Source: Aquitalea magnusonii (GTDB lineage: Bacteria; Pseudomonadota; Gammaproteobacteria; Burkholderiales; Chromobacteriaceae). Taken from it: DNA of 64,000 bases. The notes below the pieces were generated by a model. It did no database searches and was not told the DNA's origin. It was given only the letters and a program-made list of their open reading frames with translations. The stretch is taken from assembly GCF_002217795.2 (NCBI RefSeq), contig NZ_AP018823.1, positions 186,001 through 250,000 on the forward strand. Direction: 5' to 3'. Below are positions 9,336-19,183 of the stretch, in pieces (positions within the stretch are counted from its first letter, which is position 1; every line of letters begins with the position of its first letter). The translations under genes and the position numbers were made by a program.

Positions 9336-10270
9336 GCGACGGAGCGATCTGTAGGGTGTTCCAGGCCCACCGGGTCGATGTGGGTCATGACATTGAGCAC
9401 CGGATGGGCGGCCATCACCCGTGCGCGTGCCTGTTCTGCAATGGAATGGGCATCGAATACATTCATATGGCCATCGACTTCCAGGTGAACATCCACCAGG
9501 ATCAGGTCGCCCATCTTGCGGGTGCGCAGATCATGCAGCGCCCGTACGCCGCTGGTGGCCAGCAGGGTGTGGCGGATGGCATCTGCTTCTTCGGTGTCGG
9601 CGGCACGATCCATCAGGTCGTGCAGTGAATTCCAGGCAAAAGTCCAGCCCATCTTGCCCACGATGAAGCCTACGATCAGTGCGGCAACCGGGTCCAGAAT
9701 CGGATAACCCATCAGGTTGCCGATGATGCCGATGGCCACGACCAGTGAGGAAGCGGCATCGGAACGCGCGTGCCAGGCATTGGCCACCAGCATGCTGGAG
9801 CGTACCCGCTGCGCCACTGCCAGCATGAAGCGGAACAGCACTTCTTTCGAAACCAGCGCGGTGATGGCAACCCACAGGGCCACGCTGTGTACGGTGGGGA
9901 TGGCAGAGGGGTCATGAAACTTCACTGCGGCCGACCACAGCATGCCAATGCCCACGGCCAGCAGCAGCAGGCCCAGCACCAGCGAGGCGGCGTTTTCGTA
10001 GCGCTGGTGGCCGTATTGATGGTCGGCATCCGGTGCTTTGCGGCTGTGATGGCCTGCCAGCAGCACAACAAAGTCGGAGAGCAGGTCGGACAGCGAGTGA
10101 ATCCCGTCCGCGATCAGCGCCTGGGATCTGGCAAACACCCCGATCAGGATTTGTGCACTGGCCAGGACGATATTGACCCAGACGCTGACCATGGTGCTGC
10201 GGTGCGCAGCCTTGTTGCGCGCGGCTTCGTCCACGGTTTCGTGTGGGGAATGGCTGGGGTGTATGGTCAT
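9332..10270 (-). CDS. Cation diffusion facilitator family transporter
   Basis: A 312-residue membrane protein of the CDF family, which exports Zn2+, Fe2+, Mn2+ or similar ions in exchange for protons. Six membrane helices are expected. The HxxxD metal-site pairs are visible: ADGIHSLSD (H58, D62) in helix 2 and HARSD in helix 5. A cytoplasmic domain follows (about 215-312). The start at 10270 is preferred over one 14 codons upstream because the hydrophilic MTIHPSHSPHETVDEA is typical. Its stop overlaps the selB start, so SelB translation may depend on it. The metal is not predictable from sequence alone. Confidence 0.9.
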   Translation of the reverse strand: MTIHPSHSPHETVDEAARNKAAHRSTMVSVWVNIVLASAQILIGVFARSQALIADGIHSLSDLLSDFVVLLAGHHSRKAPDADHQYGHQRYENAASLVLGLLLLAVGIGMLWSAAVKFHDPSAIPTVHSVALWVAITALVSKEVLFRFMLAVAQRVRSSMLVANAWHARSDAASSLVVAIGIIGNLMGYPILDPVAALIVGFIVGKMGWTFAWNSLHDLMDRAADTEEADAIRHTLLATSGVRALHDLRTRKMGDLILVDVHLEVDGHMNVFDAHSIAEQARARVMAAHPVLNVMTHIDPVGLEHPTDRSVA

Positions 10271-10444
10271 GGCAAAACAGTCCGGATCTGGTGGGGAAGT
10301 GCAGTATGCCATAGCTGGCTTAAGTTTTTATTAATTGCGCCGTTTGTTTCGGTAAATAAAAACAATAATAAGAATGATCTGCATTTCGGCGCTGTTGGCG
10401 GCTGATCATGTCAGAATGGTGCCTGTTATCCATCCTGCTGTGGA

Positions 10445-10789
10445 ATGATCTTGGCTCTGTTGCTCAAGTCCCTGCTCGGCGCGCTGGCGGTAGTGCTGAT
10501 CAGCCTGCTGTCGCGCTCGCGTAATTACTATATTGCCGGCCTGGTGCCGCTATTCCCCACTTTTGCGCTGATTGCCCATTACATTGTCGGTAGTGAGCGC
10601 GGTGCAGTAGCACTCAAGACCACGCTGCTGTTTGGCATGTGGTCCTTGCTGCCTTATTTTGTCTACCTGTTCAGCCTGTATTGCCTGCTGGACCGCCTGC
10701 GTCTGCCTTGGGCGCTGGCTGCCGCCACCCTGTGCTGGGGTGTGGCGGCCTTGGTGCTGATCCTGGGTTGGAGCCGCTGGCACGGCTAG
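10445..10789 (+). CDS. glpM: GlpM-like small integral membrane protein
   Basis: A 114-residue, very hydrophobic protein with about four membrane helices and short basic loops (SRSRN near 24; final WSRWHG). Size and character match the GlpM family, named for a Pseudomonas gene near the glycerol genes and affecting alginate production; the biochemical function is unknown. It sits in an intergenic island facing selA, and its stop overlaps the selA stop region by four bases in the convergent orientation. No glycerol gene is nearby, so the family name should not be read as a function. Confidence 0.72.
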   Translation: MILALLLKSLLGALAVVLISLLSRSRNYYIAGLVPLFPTFALIAHYIVGSERGAVALKTTLLFGMWSLLPYFVYLFSLYCLLDRLRLPWALAAATLCWGVAALVLILGWSRWHG

Positions 10790-12204
10790 CCGGGATTGCC
10801 CGCCGGGTCTGCCTGGCGCAGATTGGCCAGAAAGGCGCTTTCATCTTCCAGACAGCGCAAATCCAGCCACAGCTTGCCATCGTACAGGCGGCCAATCACC
10901 GGTGCGGGCAGGCTGCGTAGCCGGTTGGCCAGTGCTTCCAGCGTGCTGCCGCGACCATCACGCGGACTGAAGGTGATAGCCCAGCCGGGCAGGCGATCTA
11001 CCGGCAGCGAGCCGCTGCCGATCTGCGACAGGCAGGCCTGTTCTGCGGTGTCGAAATTGTTGCCGGCAAAGTGGCTCAGCAAGGGCAGCAGGCGTAGCGC
11101 TTGTTGCTGCATGTCTGGCTGCGCGCGTACCAGCCGGCGCAGGGTGGGAAGCTGGCGCACCAGCCGGTCTGGCTGCAGGTAAAGCCGTAGCGTGGCTTCC
11201 AGTGCCGCCAGTGTCATCTTGTCGCAGCGTAGTGCGCGCTTGAGCGGATGTTGCTGGATTTTGTCTATCCAGCTTTTCTTGCCGATGATCAGCCCGGCTT
11301 GTGGGCCGCCCAGCAGCTTGTCGCCGGAAAAGCTGACCAGATCCACGCCTTGGGCAATCATCTGTTGTGGCATGGGTTCCGCCGGCAGGCCGTAGGCAGA
11401 CAGGTCGATCAGTGCGCCTGAGCCCAGGTCGGTGGCTGCTGGCAGGCCATGTTGGTGTGCCAGTTCGGCCAGTTCGGCTTCGCTGACACTGTGGGTGAAG
11501 CCTTCAATATGGTAGTTGCTGGTGTGTACTTTCATCAGCAAGCCGGTTTCCGCATTGATGGCCTGGCGGTAGTCGCGCAGGTGGGTGCGGTTGGTGGCGC
11601 CCACTTCTACCAGCTTGCAACCGGCCTGACGCATGACATCCGGCATGCGGAAGGCACCACCGATTTCCACCAGTTCTCCCCGCGATACCACCACTTCACG
11701 CCCGGCTGCCACGGTGGACAGCAGAATCAGCACCGCCGCGGCATTGTTGTTGACCACGCAGGCGGCTTCGGCACCGGTCAGTTCCTGCAGCAATTCGCTG
11801 ATGGCGCTATCCCGATGGCCACGGCCAGCACCATCCAGATCGTATTCCAGCGTTACCGCTTCGCGCATGGCGCGGCTGACTGCCTCGACTGCAGCCTCCG
11901 CCATCGGCGCCCGTCCCAGATTGGTATGCAGTACGGTGCCGCTGAGGTTGAATACCGGGCGTATCCGGACCTGCTGGCGGGTACTTACCCGCTGGCTGGC
12001 CAGGGAGGCCAACTGGTGTTCGTCTTCGGCCCAGCGCGGCAGGCTGTTGTTGCTGCGGATGTGCTGACGGGCTTCGTCCAGGGTCTGGCGCACGGCGGCG
12101 GCCAGTGCGGCATTGCCGTGGCGGTCCAGCACCTTTTCCAGCAGGGGATGATTGAGCAGCCGGTCTACCGAGGGTAGACGGGCATACAGGTTTTTCAGCG
12201 GCAT
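10786..12204 (-). CDS. selA: L-seryl-tRNA(Sec) selenium transferase SelA
   Basis: A 472-residue PLP enzyme that converts seryl-tRNA-Sec to selenocysteyl-tRNA-Sec using selenophosphate; it acts as a cytoplasmic decamer. The PLP lysine is K296 in [12 protein letters not shown], and the glycine-rich [15 protein letters not shown] region (86-100) and N-terminal tRNA-binding helices are typical. Length matches the family (about 460-470). It lies nine bases downstream of a tiny membrane-protein gene on the same strand and is convergent with glpM. selD (selenophosphate synthetase) is not in the window. Confidence 0.96.
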   Translation of the reverse strand: MPLKNLYARLPSVDRLLNHPLLEKVLDRHGNAALAAAVRQTLDEARQHIRSNNSLPRWAEDEHQLASLASQRVSTRQQVRIRPVFNLSGTVLHTNLGRAPMAEAAVEAVSRAMREAVTLEYDLDGAGRGHRDSAISELLQELTGAEAACVVNNNAAAVLILLSTVAAGREVVVSRGELVEIGGAFRMPDVMRQAGCKLVEVGATNRTHLRDYRQAINAETGLLMKVHTSNYHIEGFTHSVSEAELAELAHQHGLPAATDLGSGALIDLSAYGLPAEPMPQQMIAQGVDLVSFSGDKLLGGPQAGLIIGKKSWIDKIQQHPLKRALRCDKMTLAALEATLRLYLQPDRLVRQLPTLRRLVRAQPDMQQQALRLLPLLSHFAGNNFDTAEQACLSQIGSGSLPVDRLPGWAITFSPRDGRGSTLEALANRLRSLPAPVIGRLYDGKLWLDLRCLEDESAFLANLRQADPAGNPG

Positions 12205-12213
12205 GGTGTATTT

Positions 12214-12441
12214 TCAGAAACGGGAATATCGGTAGAGCAGGTAGAGCAGCCCGACCAGCAACAGATTGCCGGCCAGCCAGCGCAGCAGGTGCAATAGCTG
12301 GCTGCGCCGGTCGCTGGCCGGTTCGCAACGCTGATGGTGCAAGGTATGGGCGATGCACTGCCAGCCCGTCCAGGTGGCTTCGGCAATTTCGGCGGGCAGG
12401 GACAGCAGCTTCCTGTCGTGGCGCGAGTCGCTGGGATGCAT
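12214..12441 (-). CDS. Small single-helix membrane protein upstream of selA
   Basis: A 75-residue protein, not recognised. The first 50 residues are hydrophilic with many His, Arg and Ser and two cysteines or Trp-Cys elements (WTGWQCI, QRCE); residues about 51-70 (LHLLRWLAGNLLLVGLLYLL) form one membrane helix, and the chain ends RYSRF. The start has an excellent ribosome site (AGGAG seven to eight bases before ATG). The gap to selA is nine bases, so the two are almost certainly co-transcribed. It may be a tail-anchored accessory protein. It lies inside a longer open frame on this strand whose upstream part is only the shadow of srkA. Confidence 0.7.
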   Translation of the reverse strand: MHPSDSRHDRKLLSLPAEIAEATWTGWQCIAHTLHHQRCEPASDRRSQLLHLLRWLAGNLLLVGLLYLLYRYSRF

Positions 12442-12537
12442 GACATTCTCCTGCAAAGTGGGTGTTTCCATTCTGGATACTAGCCGAGTGCGGACAGCAA
12501 TGGATAGTGATGTGTGATCTGTACGTATAATGCCGCC

Positions 12538-13530
12538 ATGACCCAAGAAACCATGCCCCCCTTTGCCGGCTTGACGCCAGATGTCCTGCTGGATGCAGTG
12601 GAAAGTCTGGGGCTGCGAGCCTCCGGCAGCCTGCTGGCACTCAACAGCTATGAAAACCGTGTCTATCAGCTGGGCATGGAGGATGGCCCGCCGCTGGTGG
12701 CCAAGTTTTATCGCCCGGGACGCTGGAGCGATGCGCAGATTATGGAGGAACATGCCTTCAGTCTGGAACTGGCCGAACGCGAGATTCCCGTGGTGCCGCC
12801 CATGCTGTTTGGCCATGCCAGCCTGCATCACTATCAGGATTTCCGCTTTGCGCTGTTTACCCGCCGCGGCGGCCGGGTGCCGGAGCTGGGTGACAGCAAC
12901 ACGCTGGAGTGGATAGGCCGCTTTCTGGGGCGCATCCATGCACTGGGGCAGGTGGCACCGTACCAGCACCGTCCCGCACTGGATATCCACAGCTTTGGCG
13001 AGGAGCCGGTTGCCTATCTGCTGGATGCTCATGTATTGCCGGCCGATCTGCGCGAGGTGTACCGCGGCGTGGCGGCACAGGCGCTGGATGGTGTAAGGCG
13101 TTGTTTCGACCGTGCCGGTGCGGTACGGCAGTTGCGGCTGCATGGCGATTGCCATAACGGCAATATGCTGTGGACGGACGATGGCCCGCATTTTGTCGAC
13201 TTTGACGATAGCCGGATGGGACCGGCGCTGCAGGATTTGTGGATGCTGCTGTCCGGCACGCGCGAGGAGCAATCCGCCCAGCTTGGCGACGTGCTGGCCG
13301 GCTACGAGGACTTCTGCGATTTTGATCTGCGTGAGCTGCATTTGCTGGAAGCATTGCGCACGCTGCGCCTGTTGCACTACGCCGCCTGGCTGGCGCGGCG
13401 CTGGCATGATCCGGCCTTTCCCGCTGCCTTTCCCTGGTTTGCCCAGCCGCGTTTCTGGGAGGAGCAGATTCTGTCGCTACGCGAACAGATTGCCCTGATG
13501 GACGAGCCGCCGCTGTGGCGGCTGCCCTGA
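12538..13530 (+). CDS. srkA: Stress response kinase A (SrkA/YihE, RdoA family)
   Basis: A 330-residue protein kinase-like enzyme. In E. coli SrkA phosphorylates Ser/Thr and protects cells from stress-induced and MazF-type death. The kinase fold is visible: lysine in PPLVAKFYRPG (K56), the catalytic loop HGDCHNGN (202-209) and the metal-binding DFDD (221-224). The start at 12538 gives MTQETMPPFAGLTPD, the typical N-terminus; an upstream in-frame start adds eight unlikely residues. E. coli srkA precedes dsbA, but no dsbA is seen here. The gene is convergent with the REC-EAL gene, 27 bases away. Confidence 0.9.
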   Translation: MTQETMPPFAGLTPDVLLDAVESLGLRASGSLLALNSYENRVYQLGMEDGPPLVAKFYRPGRWSDAQIMEEHAFSLELAEREIPVVPPMLFGHASLHHYQDFRFALFTRRGGRVPELGDSNTLEWIGRFLGRIHALGQVAPYQHRPALDIHSFGEEPVAYLLDAHVLPADLREVYRGVAAQALDGVRRCFDRAGAVRQLRLHGDCHNGNMLWTDDGPHFVDFDDSRMGPALQDLWMLLSGTREEQSAQLGDVLAGYEDFCDFDLRELHLLEALRTLRLLHYAAWLARRWHDPAFPAAFPWFAQPRFWEEQILSLREQIALMDEPPLWRLP

Positions 13531-13557
13531 TGCCGCAGGATGGTGGCTGTCGGTGTG

Positions 13558-14793
13558 CTAGCTGATGGTGCGCGGTGTCGGCTTGAAGCCAGGCTGGTGC
13601 TGCTTGGCCCAGAGTAGAAACTGGCTGGCATCCATCGGTCGGGCAATAAAGTAGCCCTGCCCCATGAGGCAGCCGTGTTGCAGCATGGTGTCCAGATCTT
13701 GCTGCGTTTCGATGCCTTCGGCCACGGTGCATAGCTGCATGCGGTTTCCCAGGGCGATGATGCTGTCGGTGATGGCCTGCAGATGGGGTTTGTCGGCAAT
13801 GGAGGTGACCAGCGATTGGTCGATTTTCAGTTCGGTGAAGGGAAAGCGGGTGAGTTGCTGCAGCGTGGCAAAGCCGGTGCCGAAATCGTCAATCGACAGG
13901 CCGATGCCGGTCAGCCGCAGGCGGGCGGCAATGCCGATGGCTTCGGTCAGCTTGTCGGCGATGGCGGTTTCAGTGACTTCAAAGATGATGTAACGGGCGG
14001 GTACCCGGCTGTGCTGCAGCCGGCTTTCTACCGCACTGATCAGGCTGCTGTCCTGTAGCGAACGGGCGGAAAGATTAATGGACAATGGCAGGCGCAAGCC
14101 GTGGCGTGCCCACTCCTGCCATTGGCGCAAGCCTTGTTCGAGCATGCTGAGTGTCAGTTCGGTTGCCCAGTCCTGTTGCTCTATCACGGGAATGAAGCGC
14201 GCCGGCGAGATCAGCCCGTCTGTCGGATGCTGCCAGCGTGCCAGCATCTCGGCCCCTTTGATATGGCCGCTTTTCAGGTCGACCTTTGGTTGGTAGTGCG
14301 GGATGATCTGGCCTTGTTCCAGCGCCTGGCGCACGCTTGCCGGATCGTACAGCCGGCAGTCTTCCCCGTGTTTGCTAGCTTGTCGGCACAGGCGCTGCAG
14401 CAGATCCTGCAACTGGCTTTGCTTGAGCGGTTTTTTCAGGCCACCGAGCACCGGCAGGCCTAGTCCGGCACCCATCAGCTCCAGCGTGGAAATCAACATA
14501 TAGTCCTTGCCGGAGGTAAGAATGATGGGTGGGGCCAGGTTTTCCTGTGCCAGTTGCTGCATCACCTGCACCCCATCCATGCGCGGCATTTCCAGATCCA
14601 GCAGCAGCAGGTCGGGCAGGCGTTCACGCACCATCGCCATGCCTTCCTCGCCATTGCCCGCATGCCTGATGCTGCCAAAGCCCAGTTGTTGGCAGATGTC
14701 GCTGGCCCGTTGCCGATGCAGGCTGCTGTCTTCCACGATCAAGACATCCTGCATGCCGGCATGCGGCTTGCTGTCGTTCCCTTTCAGCGGCAT
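13558..14793 (-). CDS. Response regulator with EAL cyclic-di-GMP phosphodiesterase domain
   Basis: A 411-residue REC-EAL protein. The receiver domain (about 15-135) has the acidic pair near residue 21 and phospho-acceptor D66 in LLLLDLEMP. The EAL domain (about 150-400) carries the signature as E182-M-L-A-R186, plus N240, ETE near 275, DDFGTG (302-307), K323, E359 and QGY near 379, so it looks catalytically competent to hydrolyse c-di-GMP. Its start lies inside the last ten bases of cheB, placing it at the end of the chemosensory operon; it is probably phosphorylated by the CheA encoded there. This layout resembles VieA or RocR-type output proteins but with chemosensory input. Confidence 0.92.
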   Translation of the reverse strand: MPLKGNDSKPHAGMQDVLIVEDSSLHRQRASDICQQLGFGSIRHAGNGEEGMAMVRERLPDLLLLDLEMPRMDGVQVMQQLAQENLAPPIILTSGKDYMLISTLELMGAGLGLPVLGGLKKPLKQSQLQDLLQRLCRQASKHGEDCRLYDPASVRQALEQGQIIPHYQPKVDLKSGHIKGAEMLARWQHPTDGLISPARFIPVIEQQDWATELTLSMLEQGLRQWQEWARHGLRLPLSINLSARSLQDSSLISAVESRLQHSRVPARYIIFEVTETAIADKLTEAIGIAARLRLTGIGLSIDDFGTGFATLQQLTRFPFTELKIDQSLVTSIADKPHLQAITDSIIALGNRMQLCTVAEGIETQQDLDTMLQHGCLMGQGYFIARPMDASQFLLWAKQHQPGFKPTPRTIS

Positions 14794-15845
14794 ATGGCCT
14801 TGGCAATACTGTCCAGAGGCATGACTTCGTCAGCGGCCCCCAGTTTGATGGCTTCTTTGGGCATGCCGAACACCACGCAGCTGTCTTCGTCCTGGGCGAT
14901 GGTTCTGGCACCGGCATCGTGCATTTCCTTCAGGCCCTTGGCACCGTCATCCCCCATGCCGGTCATGATGATGCCCAGCGCATTGCGGCCGGCAAATTTG
15001 GCGGCCGAGCGGAACAGCACATCGACGGATGGCTTGTGACGGCTGACCAGCGGGCCATCCACCACTTCCACCTGATAATAGGCACCGCTGCGCTTGATCA
15101 TCATGTGCTTGCCGCCGGGGGCAATCAGTGCCCGGCCTGGCAGCAGGCGGTCTCCGCTGGCGGCTTCTTTCACTTCGATTTCCGATAGCCGGTCCAGCCG
15201 CTCGGCAAACGATGCCGTGAATTTTTCCGGCATGTGCTGCACGATGGCCAGCCCCGGACAGGTTCGCGGCAGCTTGGTCAGGATGGTTTCCAGTGCCTGG
15301 GTGCCGCCAGTGGAAGTGCCGATGATGACGATGCGTTCGGTGGTCTGGAACATCTGCTGGCCGGTTGGTGCAGCCAGCACGGCGTCTGCCGACAACTTGG
15401 GGCGGGTTTCCAGCGGGGTGGGGGGCAGGCTGCGCATGCGGCTCATGCGCGCCTGGGCGGCGGCTTTCACCGCCTGCACCAGCAGGTTGTTGCTGTCCTG
15501 CAGGAATTGTTTTACTCCCGCATGCGGCTTGGCGATGACTTCCACTGCGCCGGCAGCCATCGCCTGCATGCTGATGTCGGCCCCTTTCTGGGTGAGCGAG
15601 GAGCAGATGACAACCGGCGTAGGCCGGCTGGCCATGATCTGCCTGAGAAAGGTAATGCCGTCCATGCGTGGCATTTCCACATCCAGCACGATGACATCCG
15701 GCCACTGCTGCTTCATTTTTTCCATGGCAACAATGGGGTCGGTGGCTACATCGATGACCTCGATGCCGCTGCTGGCATTGAAGATTTCGCTCAGAACCTG
15801 CCGTACCACGGCGGAGTCGTCCACGATCATCACTTTGATGCTCAT
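14784..15845 (-). CDS. cheB: Chemotaxis response regulator and methylesterase CheB
   Basis: A 353-residue protein with a receiver domain (phospho-acceptor D55 in VLDVEMP) and a C-terminal methylesterase domain whose catalytic triad is visible: S178 in GTSTGG, H204 in IVQHMP and D300 in GMGDDGAKG. It removes methyl groups from, or deamidates, chemoreceptor glutamates. It overlaps cheD by four bases and the REC-EAL gene by ten. Its partner methyltransferase, CheR, is not encoded in the cluster, so another CheR elsewhere in the genome must act on this system, or the receptor is adapted only by deamidation. Confidence 0.95.
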   Translation of the reverse strand: MSIKVMIVDDSAVVRQVLSEIFNASSGIEVIDVATDPIVAMEKMKQQWPDVIVLDVEMPRMDGITFLRQIMASRPTPVVICSSLTQKGADISMQAMAAGAVEVIAKPHAGVKQFLQDSNNLLVQAVKAAAQARMSRMRSLPPTPLETRPKLSADAVLAAPTGQQMFQTTERIVIIGTSTGGTQALETILTKLPRTCPGLAIVQHMPEKFTASFAERLDRLSEIEVKEAASGDRLLPGRALIAPGGKHMMIKRSGAYYQVEVVDGPLVSRHKPSVDVLFRSAAKFAGRNALGIIMTGMGDDGAKGLKEMHDAGARTIAQDEDSCVVFGMPKEAIKLGAADEVMPLDSIAKAICR

Positions 15846-16366
15846 GCTTTTTTCCTTGTTTTGGCCGACAGGCTGTCGTGGGTATCGCCATCCTGTGACA
15901 GGCGCACCCAGACATCGCCGGATTGCACATCAAACACCACCATGCGGGGACTGGTCCCGCCCAGATCTTCCGCCTGCACATTCAGCCCCAACTGGCGTGC
16001 CAATTGGCGCGCCATCTCTACATTGCGTGCCGCCACGTCATTACTGCTGCGTTCTCCCTCGCGGTGTGACAGCACGGTAGCCCCGCCCAGCAGTTTGACC
16101 TGGAACTCTTTCAATGGTCTGCCGCAGGCCAGGGCGGAACGCAGCAACAGCAGCATGGCTTCGTCACCGTAGCGGCCGGACAAGGTGTCGCTGCTGTCGC
16201 TGCGCCGGGCCAGCAGGTAATGACACATGCCCCCCTGCAATAGCTGCGGATGCCACATCACGATGGAGACACAGGACCCGAGCAGGGTGCTGATGATGTA
16301 TTCCTGACCGGCGAATTTCCATTCACCCGGATGCAGGAAAATCTCTTTGCGTGAGTCACTGGGCAT
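15842..16366 (-). CDS. cheD: Chemoreceptor glutamine deamidase CheD
   Basis: A 174-residue CheD, which deamidates receptor glutamines. The catalytic Cys (C32 in LLGSCVSIV) and His (H49 in GGMCHYLL) are present, as is the downstream glycine-rich KLLGGATV. The start at 16366 ([16 protein letters not shown]) is preferred because the conserved part begins there; an open frame continues 62 codons upstream into cheW without similarity. The ribosome site is weak (AAG close to the ATG). The 62-base gap to cheW is where cheR usually lies in this operon type. Confidence 0.92.
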   Translation of the reverse strand: MPSDSRKEIFLHPGEWKFAGQEYIISTLLGSCVSIVMWHPQLLQGGMCHYLLARRSDSSDTLSGRYGDEAMLLLLRSALACGRPLKEFQVKLLGGATVLSHREGERSSNDVAARNVEMARQLARQLGLNVQAEDLGGTSPRMVVFDVQSGDVWVRLSQDGDTHDSLSAKTRKKA

Positions 16367-16428
16367 GATCTTGGTCTGGTTGACAGCGAAAACGGGTACA
16401 AGGGTTGCAGGCAACTGCTTATCCCAAT

Positions 16429-16950
16429 CTAGTTCAACACGCTGCGGATGTCCGCCTGAATCTGCAGCCCAGCCGGTCTGGCCAGGGCGGCCATTTCCTC
16501 CAGCGACAGCACTTTGTCCATTTGCAGCAGCATCAGGCAATGGCCATCGCACTGCGCCAGGCCTGCAATGAAGTCGGCCCGCAGCTGATTGCCAAATGGC
16601 GGCGGCGGCATGATGTCGGCAGGGTGCAGGTCGATGACTTCATGTACTGCATCCACCAGCATGCCCACAGGATGAGGCTGGGCCGGAGCGCCGTGTTGCA
16701 GGATGACGATGCAACTGCGCCGCAGCACCTTGCCCGGTGCGCGGCCCAAGCGCTGTGCAAGGTCGATGACCGGTACCACGCTGCCACGCAGGTTCATCAC
16801 GCCATGCACGAAGGCAGGCATTTGCGGCACGGTGGTGGGGCGGTGGTATTCCAGGATTTCCCGGATCTGCAGGATGTCGCAGGCAAAGGTTTCCGCCCCC
16901 AGTTGGAAGCGCAGATACTGTCCGCTGCTGGCGGTGATGGATTCAGTCAT
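16429..16950 (-). CDS. cheW: CheW scaffold protein (first copy by position)
   Basis: A 173-residue CheW that links receptors to CheA in signalling arrays. It starts MTESITASSGQYLRFQLG, the common start of CheW proteins, and has the NLRG motif (MNLRGSVVPVIDL) and HEVIDL region. The start at 16950 has GGGAGAAG about five bases upstream. It overlaps the end of the neighbouring CheW-like gene by eight bases. The two scaffolds share similar sequence blocks (for example EYHRPTTVP here and EYQPLTTVP in the other), suggesting a local duplication. Confidence 0.95.
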   Translation of the reverse strand: MTESITASSGQYLRFQLGAETFACDILQIREILEYHRPTTVPQMPAFVHGVMNLRGSVVPVIDLAQRLGRAPGKVLRRSCIVILQHGAPAQPHPVGMLVDAVHEVIDLHPADIMPPPPFGNQLRADFIAGLAQCDGHCLMLLQMDKVLSLEEMAALARPAGLQIQADIRSVLN

Positions 16951-17527
16951 GTTCTTCTCCCGATGACGACGGGCTGTCTGGCCATGCCGCCACCGCAGCC
17001 GTGCTGGCACGGCATAGCTGTGCCAGCACTGGCGGTGCCAGCAGTTGCCCAGCCTCCAGCAGCAGGGTGAAGCCCTGGGTTTCACGCACCATGCCCGCCA
17101 GCAAGCCGGGGGGAAGCAGCGCACCCAGTTGCGGCGGTGCTTCGATGGCATCGCTGCTGATCTGCACCACGGCATGGACTTCGTCCACCAGAATGCCGAT
17201 CTGATCGAGCGGTGTGGTGGCCGACTGCAGGAGGATGATGCAGCTGCGGCGTTGTGGCGCGGCTGTCGGCAAGCCCAGGCAGTGGGCCAGATGGAGCACC
17301 GGCACTGCGCTGCCTCGCAGGTTGAGTACGCCGGCCAGCAAGGGCGACATGTGCGGTACGGTGGTCAGTGGCTGGTATTCCAGCAGTTCGCGGATGGCCT
17401 CCAGCACAATGCCCATCTGAGCATCGCCCGTTTTGAAACGCAGGTATTGCCGCTGTGCGGCTGCGCTGGCCGCTGCCTGTGCTGGCGGGGCGGCGGCCTG
17501 TCTGCGCCAGTGTGCCTGTGCTGCCAT
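16943..17527 (-). CDS. Second CheW-like scaffold with Ala-rich N-terminal extension
   Basis: A 194-residue CheW-domain protein. Residues 1-25 are an Ala/Gln/Pro-rich extension; the CheW fold runs from about 26 (QRQYLRFKTGDAQ) and includes VLNLRGSAVPVLHL and DEVHAVVQI. The C-terminal tail is acidic (SSSGEEHD). It lies between mcp (nine-base gap) and the other cheW (eight-base overlap). Paired, diverged CheW proteins in one operon suggest that one has a specialised partner or array position. It could equally be named CheV-like without a receiver, but no receiver domain is present. Confidence 0.88.
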   Translation of the reverse strand: MAAQAHWRRQAAAPPAQAAASAAAQRQYLRFKTGDAQMGIVLEAIRELLEYQPLTTVPHMSPLLAGVLNLRGSAVPVLHLAHCLGLPTAAPQRRSCIILLQSATTPLDQIGILVDEVHAVVQISSDAIEAPPQLGALLPPGLLAGMVRETQGFTLLLEAGQLLAPPVLAQLCRASTAAVAAWPDSPSSSGEEHD

Positions 17528-17536
17528 GGTGGGGGC

Positions 17537-19183
17537 CTAGTAGCGGATGAAGTCGGCATCATCGGCATGGCTGCCGCCGATGCGCCGCAGAGGGGCTGAC
17601 AGGCCGGCCTGGGCGGACGGTGGTTCATGCGGGCCGGCTGCTGCTTCACCCTGGCTGTCTTTGAAGCGGAAGTAATTCATCAGTTCCAGCAGGTTTTCCG
17701 CCTGGCTGCTCATTTGTTCGGCAGTGGAGGCCAGTTCTTCACTGACTGAGGCATTTTGCTGGGTGCTGCCATTTTGCTGCTGTACGGCACTGCTGATCTG
17801 GTTGACGGCGCTGGCCTGTTCGCTGGATGCCGCGGCGATTTCCTGCACCAGGTCAGCGGTACGCCCGCTGGAGCGCACCATGCCCTCCAGCAGCTTGCCA
17901 GCCTGTTCGGCCAGCCCCACGCTGCTGGCGGCCACCTGGCTGATTTCCTGTGCCGCCACCTGGCTGCGTTCGGCCAGCTTGCGTACCTCGGCAGCCACCA
18001 CGGCAAAGCCTTTGCCATGTTCGCCGGCGCGGGCGGCTTCGATGGCGGCATTGAGCGCCAGCAGATTGGTTTGGTAGGCAATGTCGTCAATGATGCCGAT
18101 GCGCTCGGCAATCTGCCGCATGGCGGCGGCGGTCTGGCGTACGGCTTCGCCACCCTCGGTGGCTTCGCGTGCCGCCTGTTCGGCAATGCCCTCGGTAATA
18201 CGGGCGTTGTCATTGGTCTGATTGATGGCGGCAGACATTTCCTCCACTGCGGAGGTGGTTTCCTCGATGCCGGCAGCGGATTCGCTGGCCGACTGCGACA
18301 GCGCTTGCGAGGTGGCAGTCAGTTGTTGTGCCGCGGAGGCCAGGTTGGCGGAGCTGTTTTTCACTTCGGCCATGATGCCGGACAGGGTGCTGACCGTGCG
18401 TGCCACCGAGTACATCATGCTGCTATTGTCACCCTTGCGCAGCGACAGTCGGCCATCCAGTTTCCCGGCAGCCAGTTGCTGCATGATTTCAGCCACGGCA
18501 TGGGGTTCGCCGCCGATGATGCGGCGTAGCGAGCGGACGATCAGTGCTGCCAGCACACTGCCCAGCAGCAGCGCTGTAATGGCCAGGATGCTCATGATGT
18601 CATGGGCCTGCTGGATACTCTGTTCGGTCTGTTGCCTGGCTTCTTCGTTCAGGTTCTGTTCGGTGTCGTACAACTGACGCAGGATATCCATCAGCCGTTC
18701 CATCGCCGGTGTCACTTCGGTCTTCATCAACTGGATGGCGGTGTCTTTTTCGTTGTTGGCGGCCTGTCCTTCGGACTTGTCCATGGCACTGAAGGCAGGT
18801 GGCCGTGCCGTGGCCAACTGCGCCAGCAAATCCCGTTCATGGCGGGTCAGCGCCTGCTCGGCCAGCATGTCGCGTACCAGCACCCGCTCGCTGTCCAGAT
18901 AGCGCTGGCGTGCTTCATTGTATTTCTGGATGGCCATATTGATGGCGTGCAGGTCCGGGTAGATGATCACGTTGCGGTACACCACCCGTAGCTCCTGTAG
19001 CTGTTCGATCAGGGTGGAGACGCGGCTGGCATCCCGGTCATTCACGCGCATATTGCCCAGCATGACGCTGCTGCGTTCAAAACTGTACAAGGCGGCCGAT
19101 ACACATAGCAGCAGCAACAGCAGAATGCTGCCAAAGCCCAGGCTTAGCCGCATGGTTATTCCCATGGGTGCAGATTTTTTCAT
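17537..19183 (-). CDS. Transmembrane methyl-accepting chemotaxis protein
   Basis: A 548-residue chemoreceptor with Tar-like layout: basic N-terminus, TM1 about 12-33, a periplasmic four-helix-bundle-like domain (about 35-190; helical, ligand unknown), TM2 about 192-214, HAMP (about 215-265), then the methylated signalling hairpin whose tip reads [19 protein letters not shown]. The C-terminus ([13 protein letters not shown] and onward) has no NWETF-type CheR-docking peptide. The start overlaps the cheA stop (ATGA). It is the dedicated receptor of this operon. Glu/Gln-rich methylation helices are present on both sides of the tip. Confidence 0.94.
   Translation of the reverse strand: MKKSAPMGITMRLSLGFGSILLLLLLCVSAALYSFERSSVMLGNMRVNDRDASRVSTLIEQLQELRVVYRNVIIYPDLHAINMAIQKYNEARQRYLDSERVLVRDMLAEQALTRHERDLLAQLATARPPAFSAMDKSEGQAANNEKDTAIQLMKTEVTPAMERLMDILRQLYDTEQNLNEEARQQTEQSIQQAHDIMSILAITALLLGSVLAALIVRSLRRIIGGEPHAVAEIMQQLAAGKLDGRLSLRKGDNSSMMYSVARTVSTLSGIMAEVKNSSANLASAAQQLTATSQALSQSASESAAGIEETTSAVEEMSAAINQTNDNARITEGIAEQAAREATEGGEAVRQTAAAMRQIAERIGIIDDIAYQTNLLALNAAIEAARAGEHGKGFAVVAAEVRKLAERSQVAAQEISQVAASSVGLAEQAGKLLEGMVRSSGRTADLVQEIAAASSEQASAVNQISSAVQQQNGSTQQNASVSEELASTAEQMSSQAENLLELMNYFRFKDSQGEAAAGPHEPPSAQAGLSAPLRRIGGSHADDADFIRY

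Noticed and set aside
12442..13407. Long minus-strand frame ending in the small membrane protein before selA
   Set aside because: The upstream portion is the shadow of srkA; only the last 75 codons have their own ribosome site and a plausible protein.
13377..13799. Overlapping frames at the srkA / REC-EAL junction
   Set aside because: Both flanking genes are complete with conserved ends; the extra frames are shadows.
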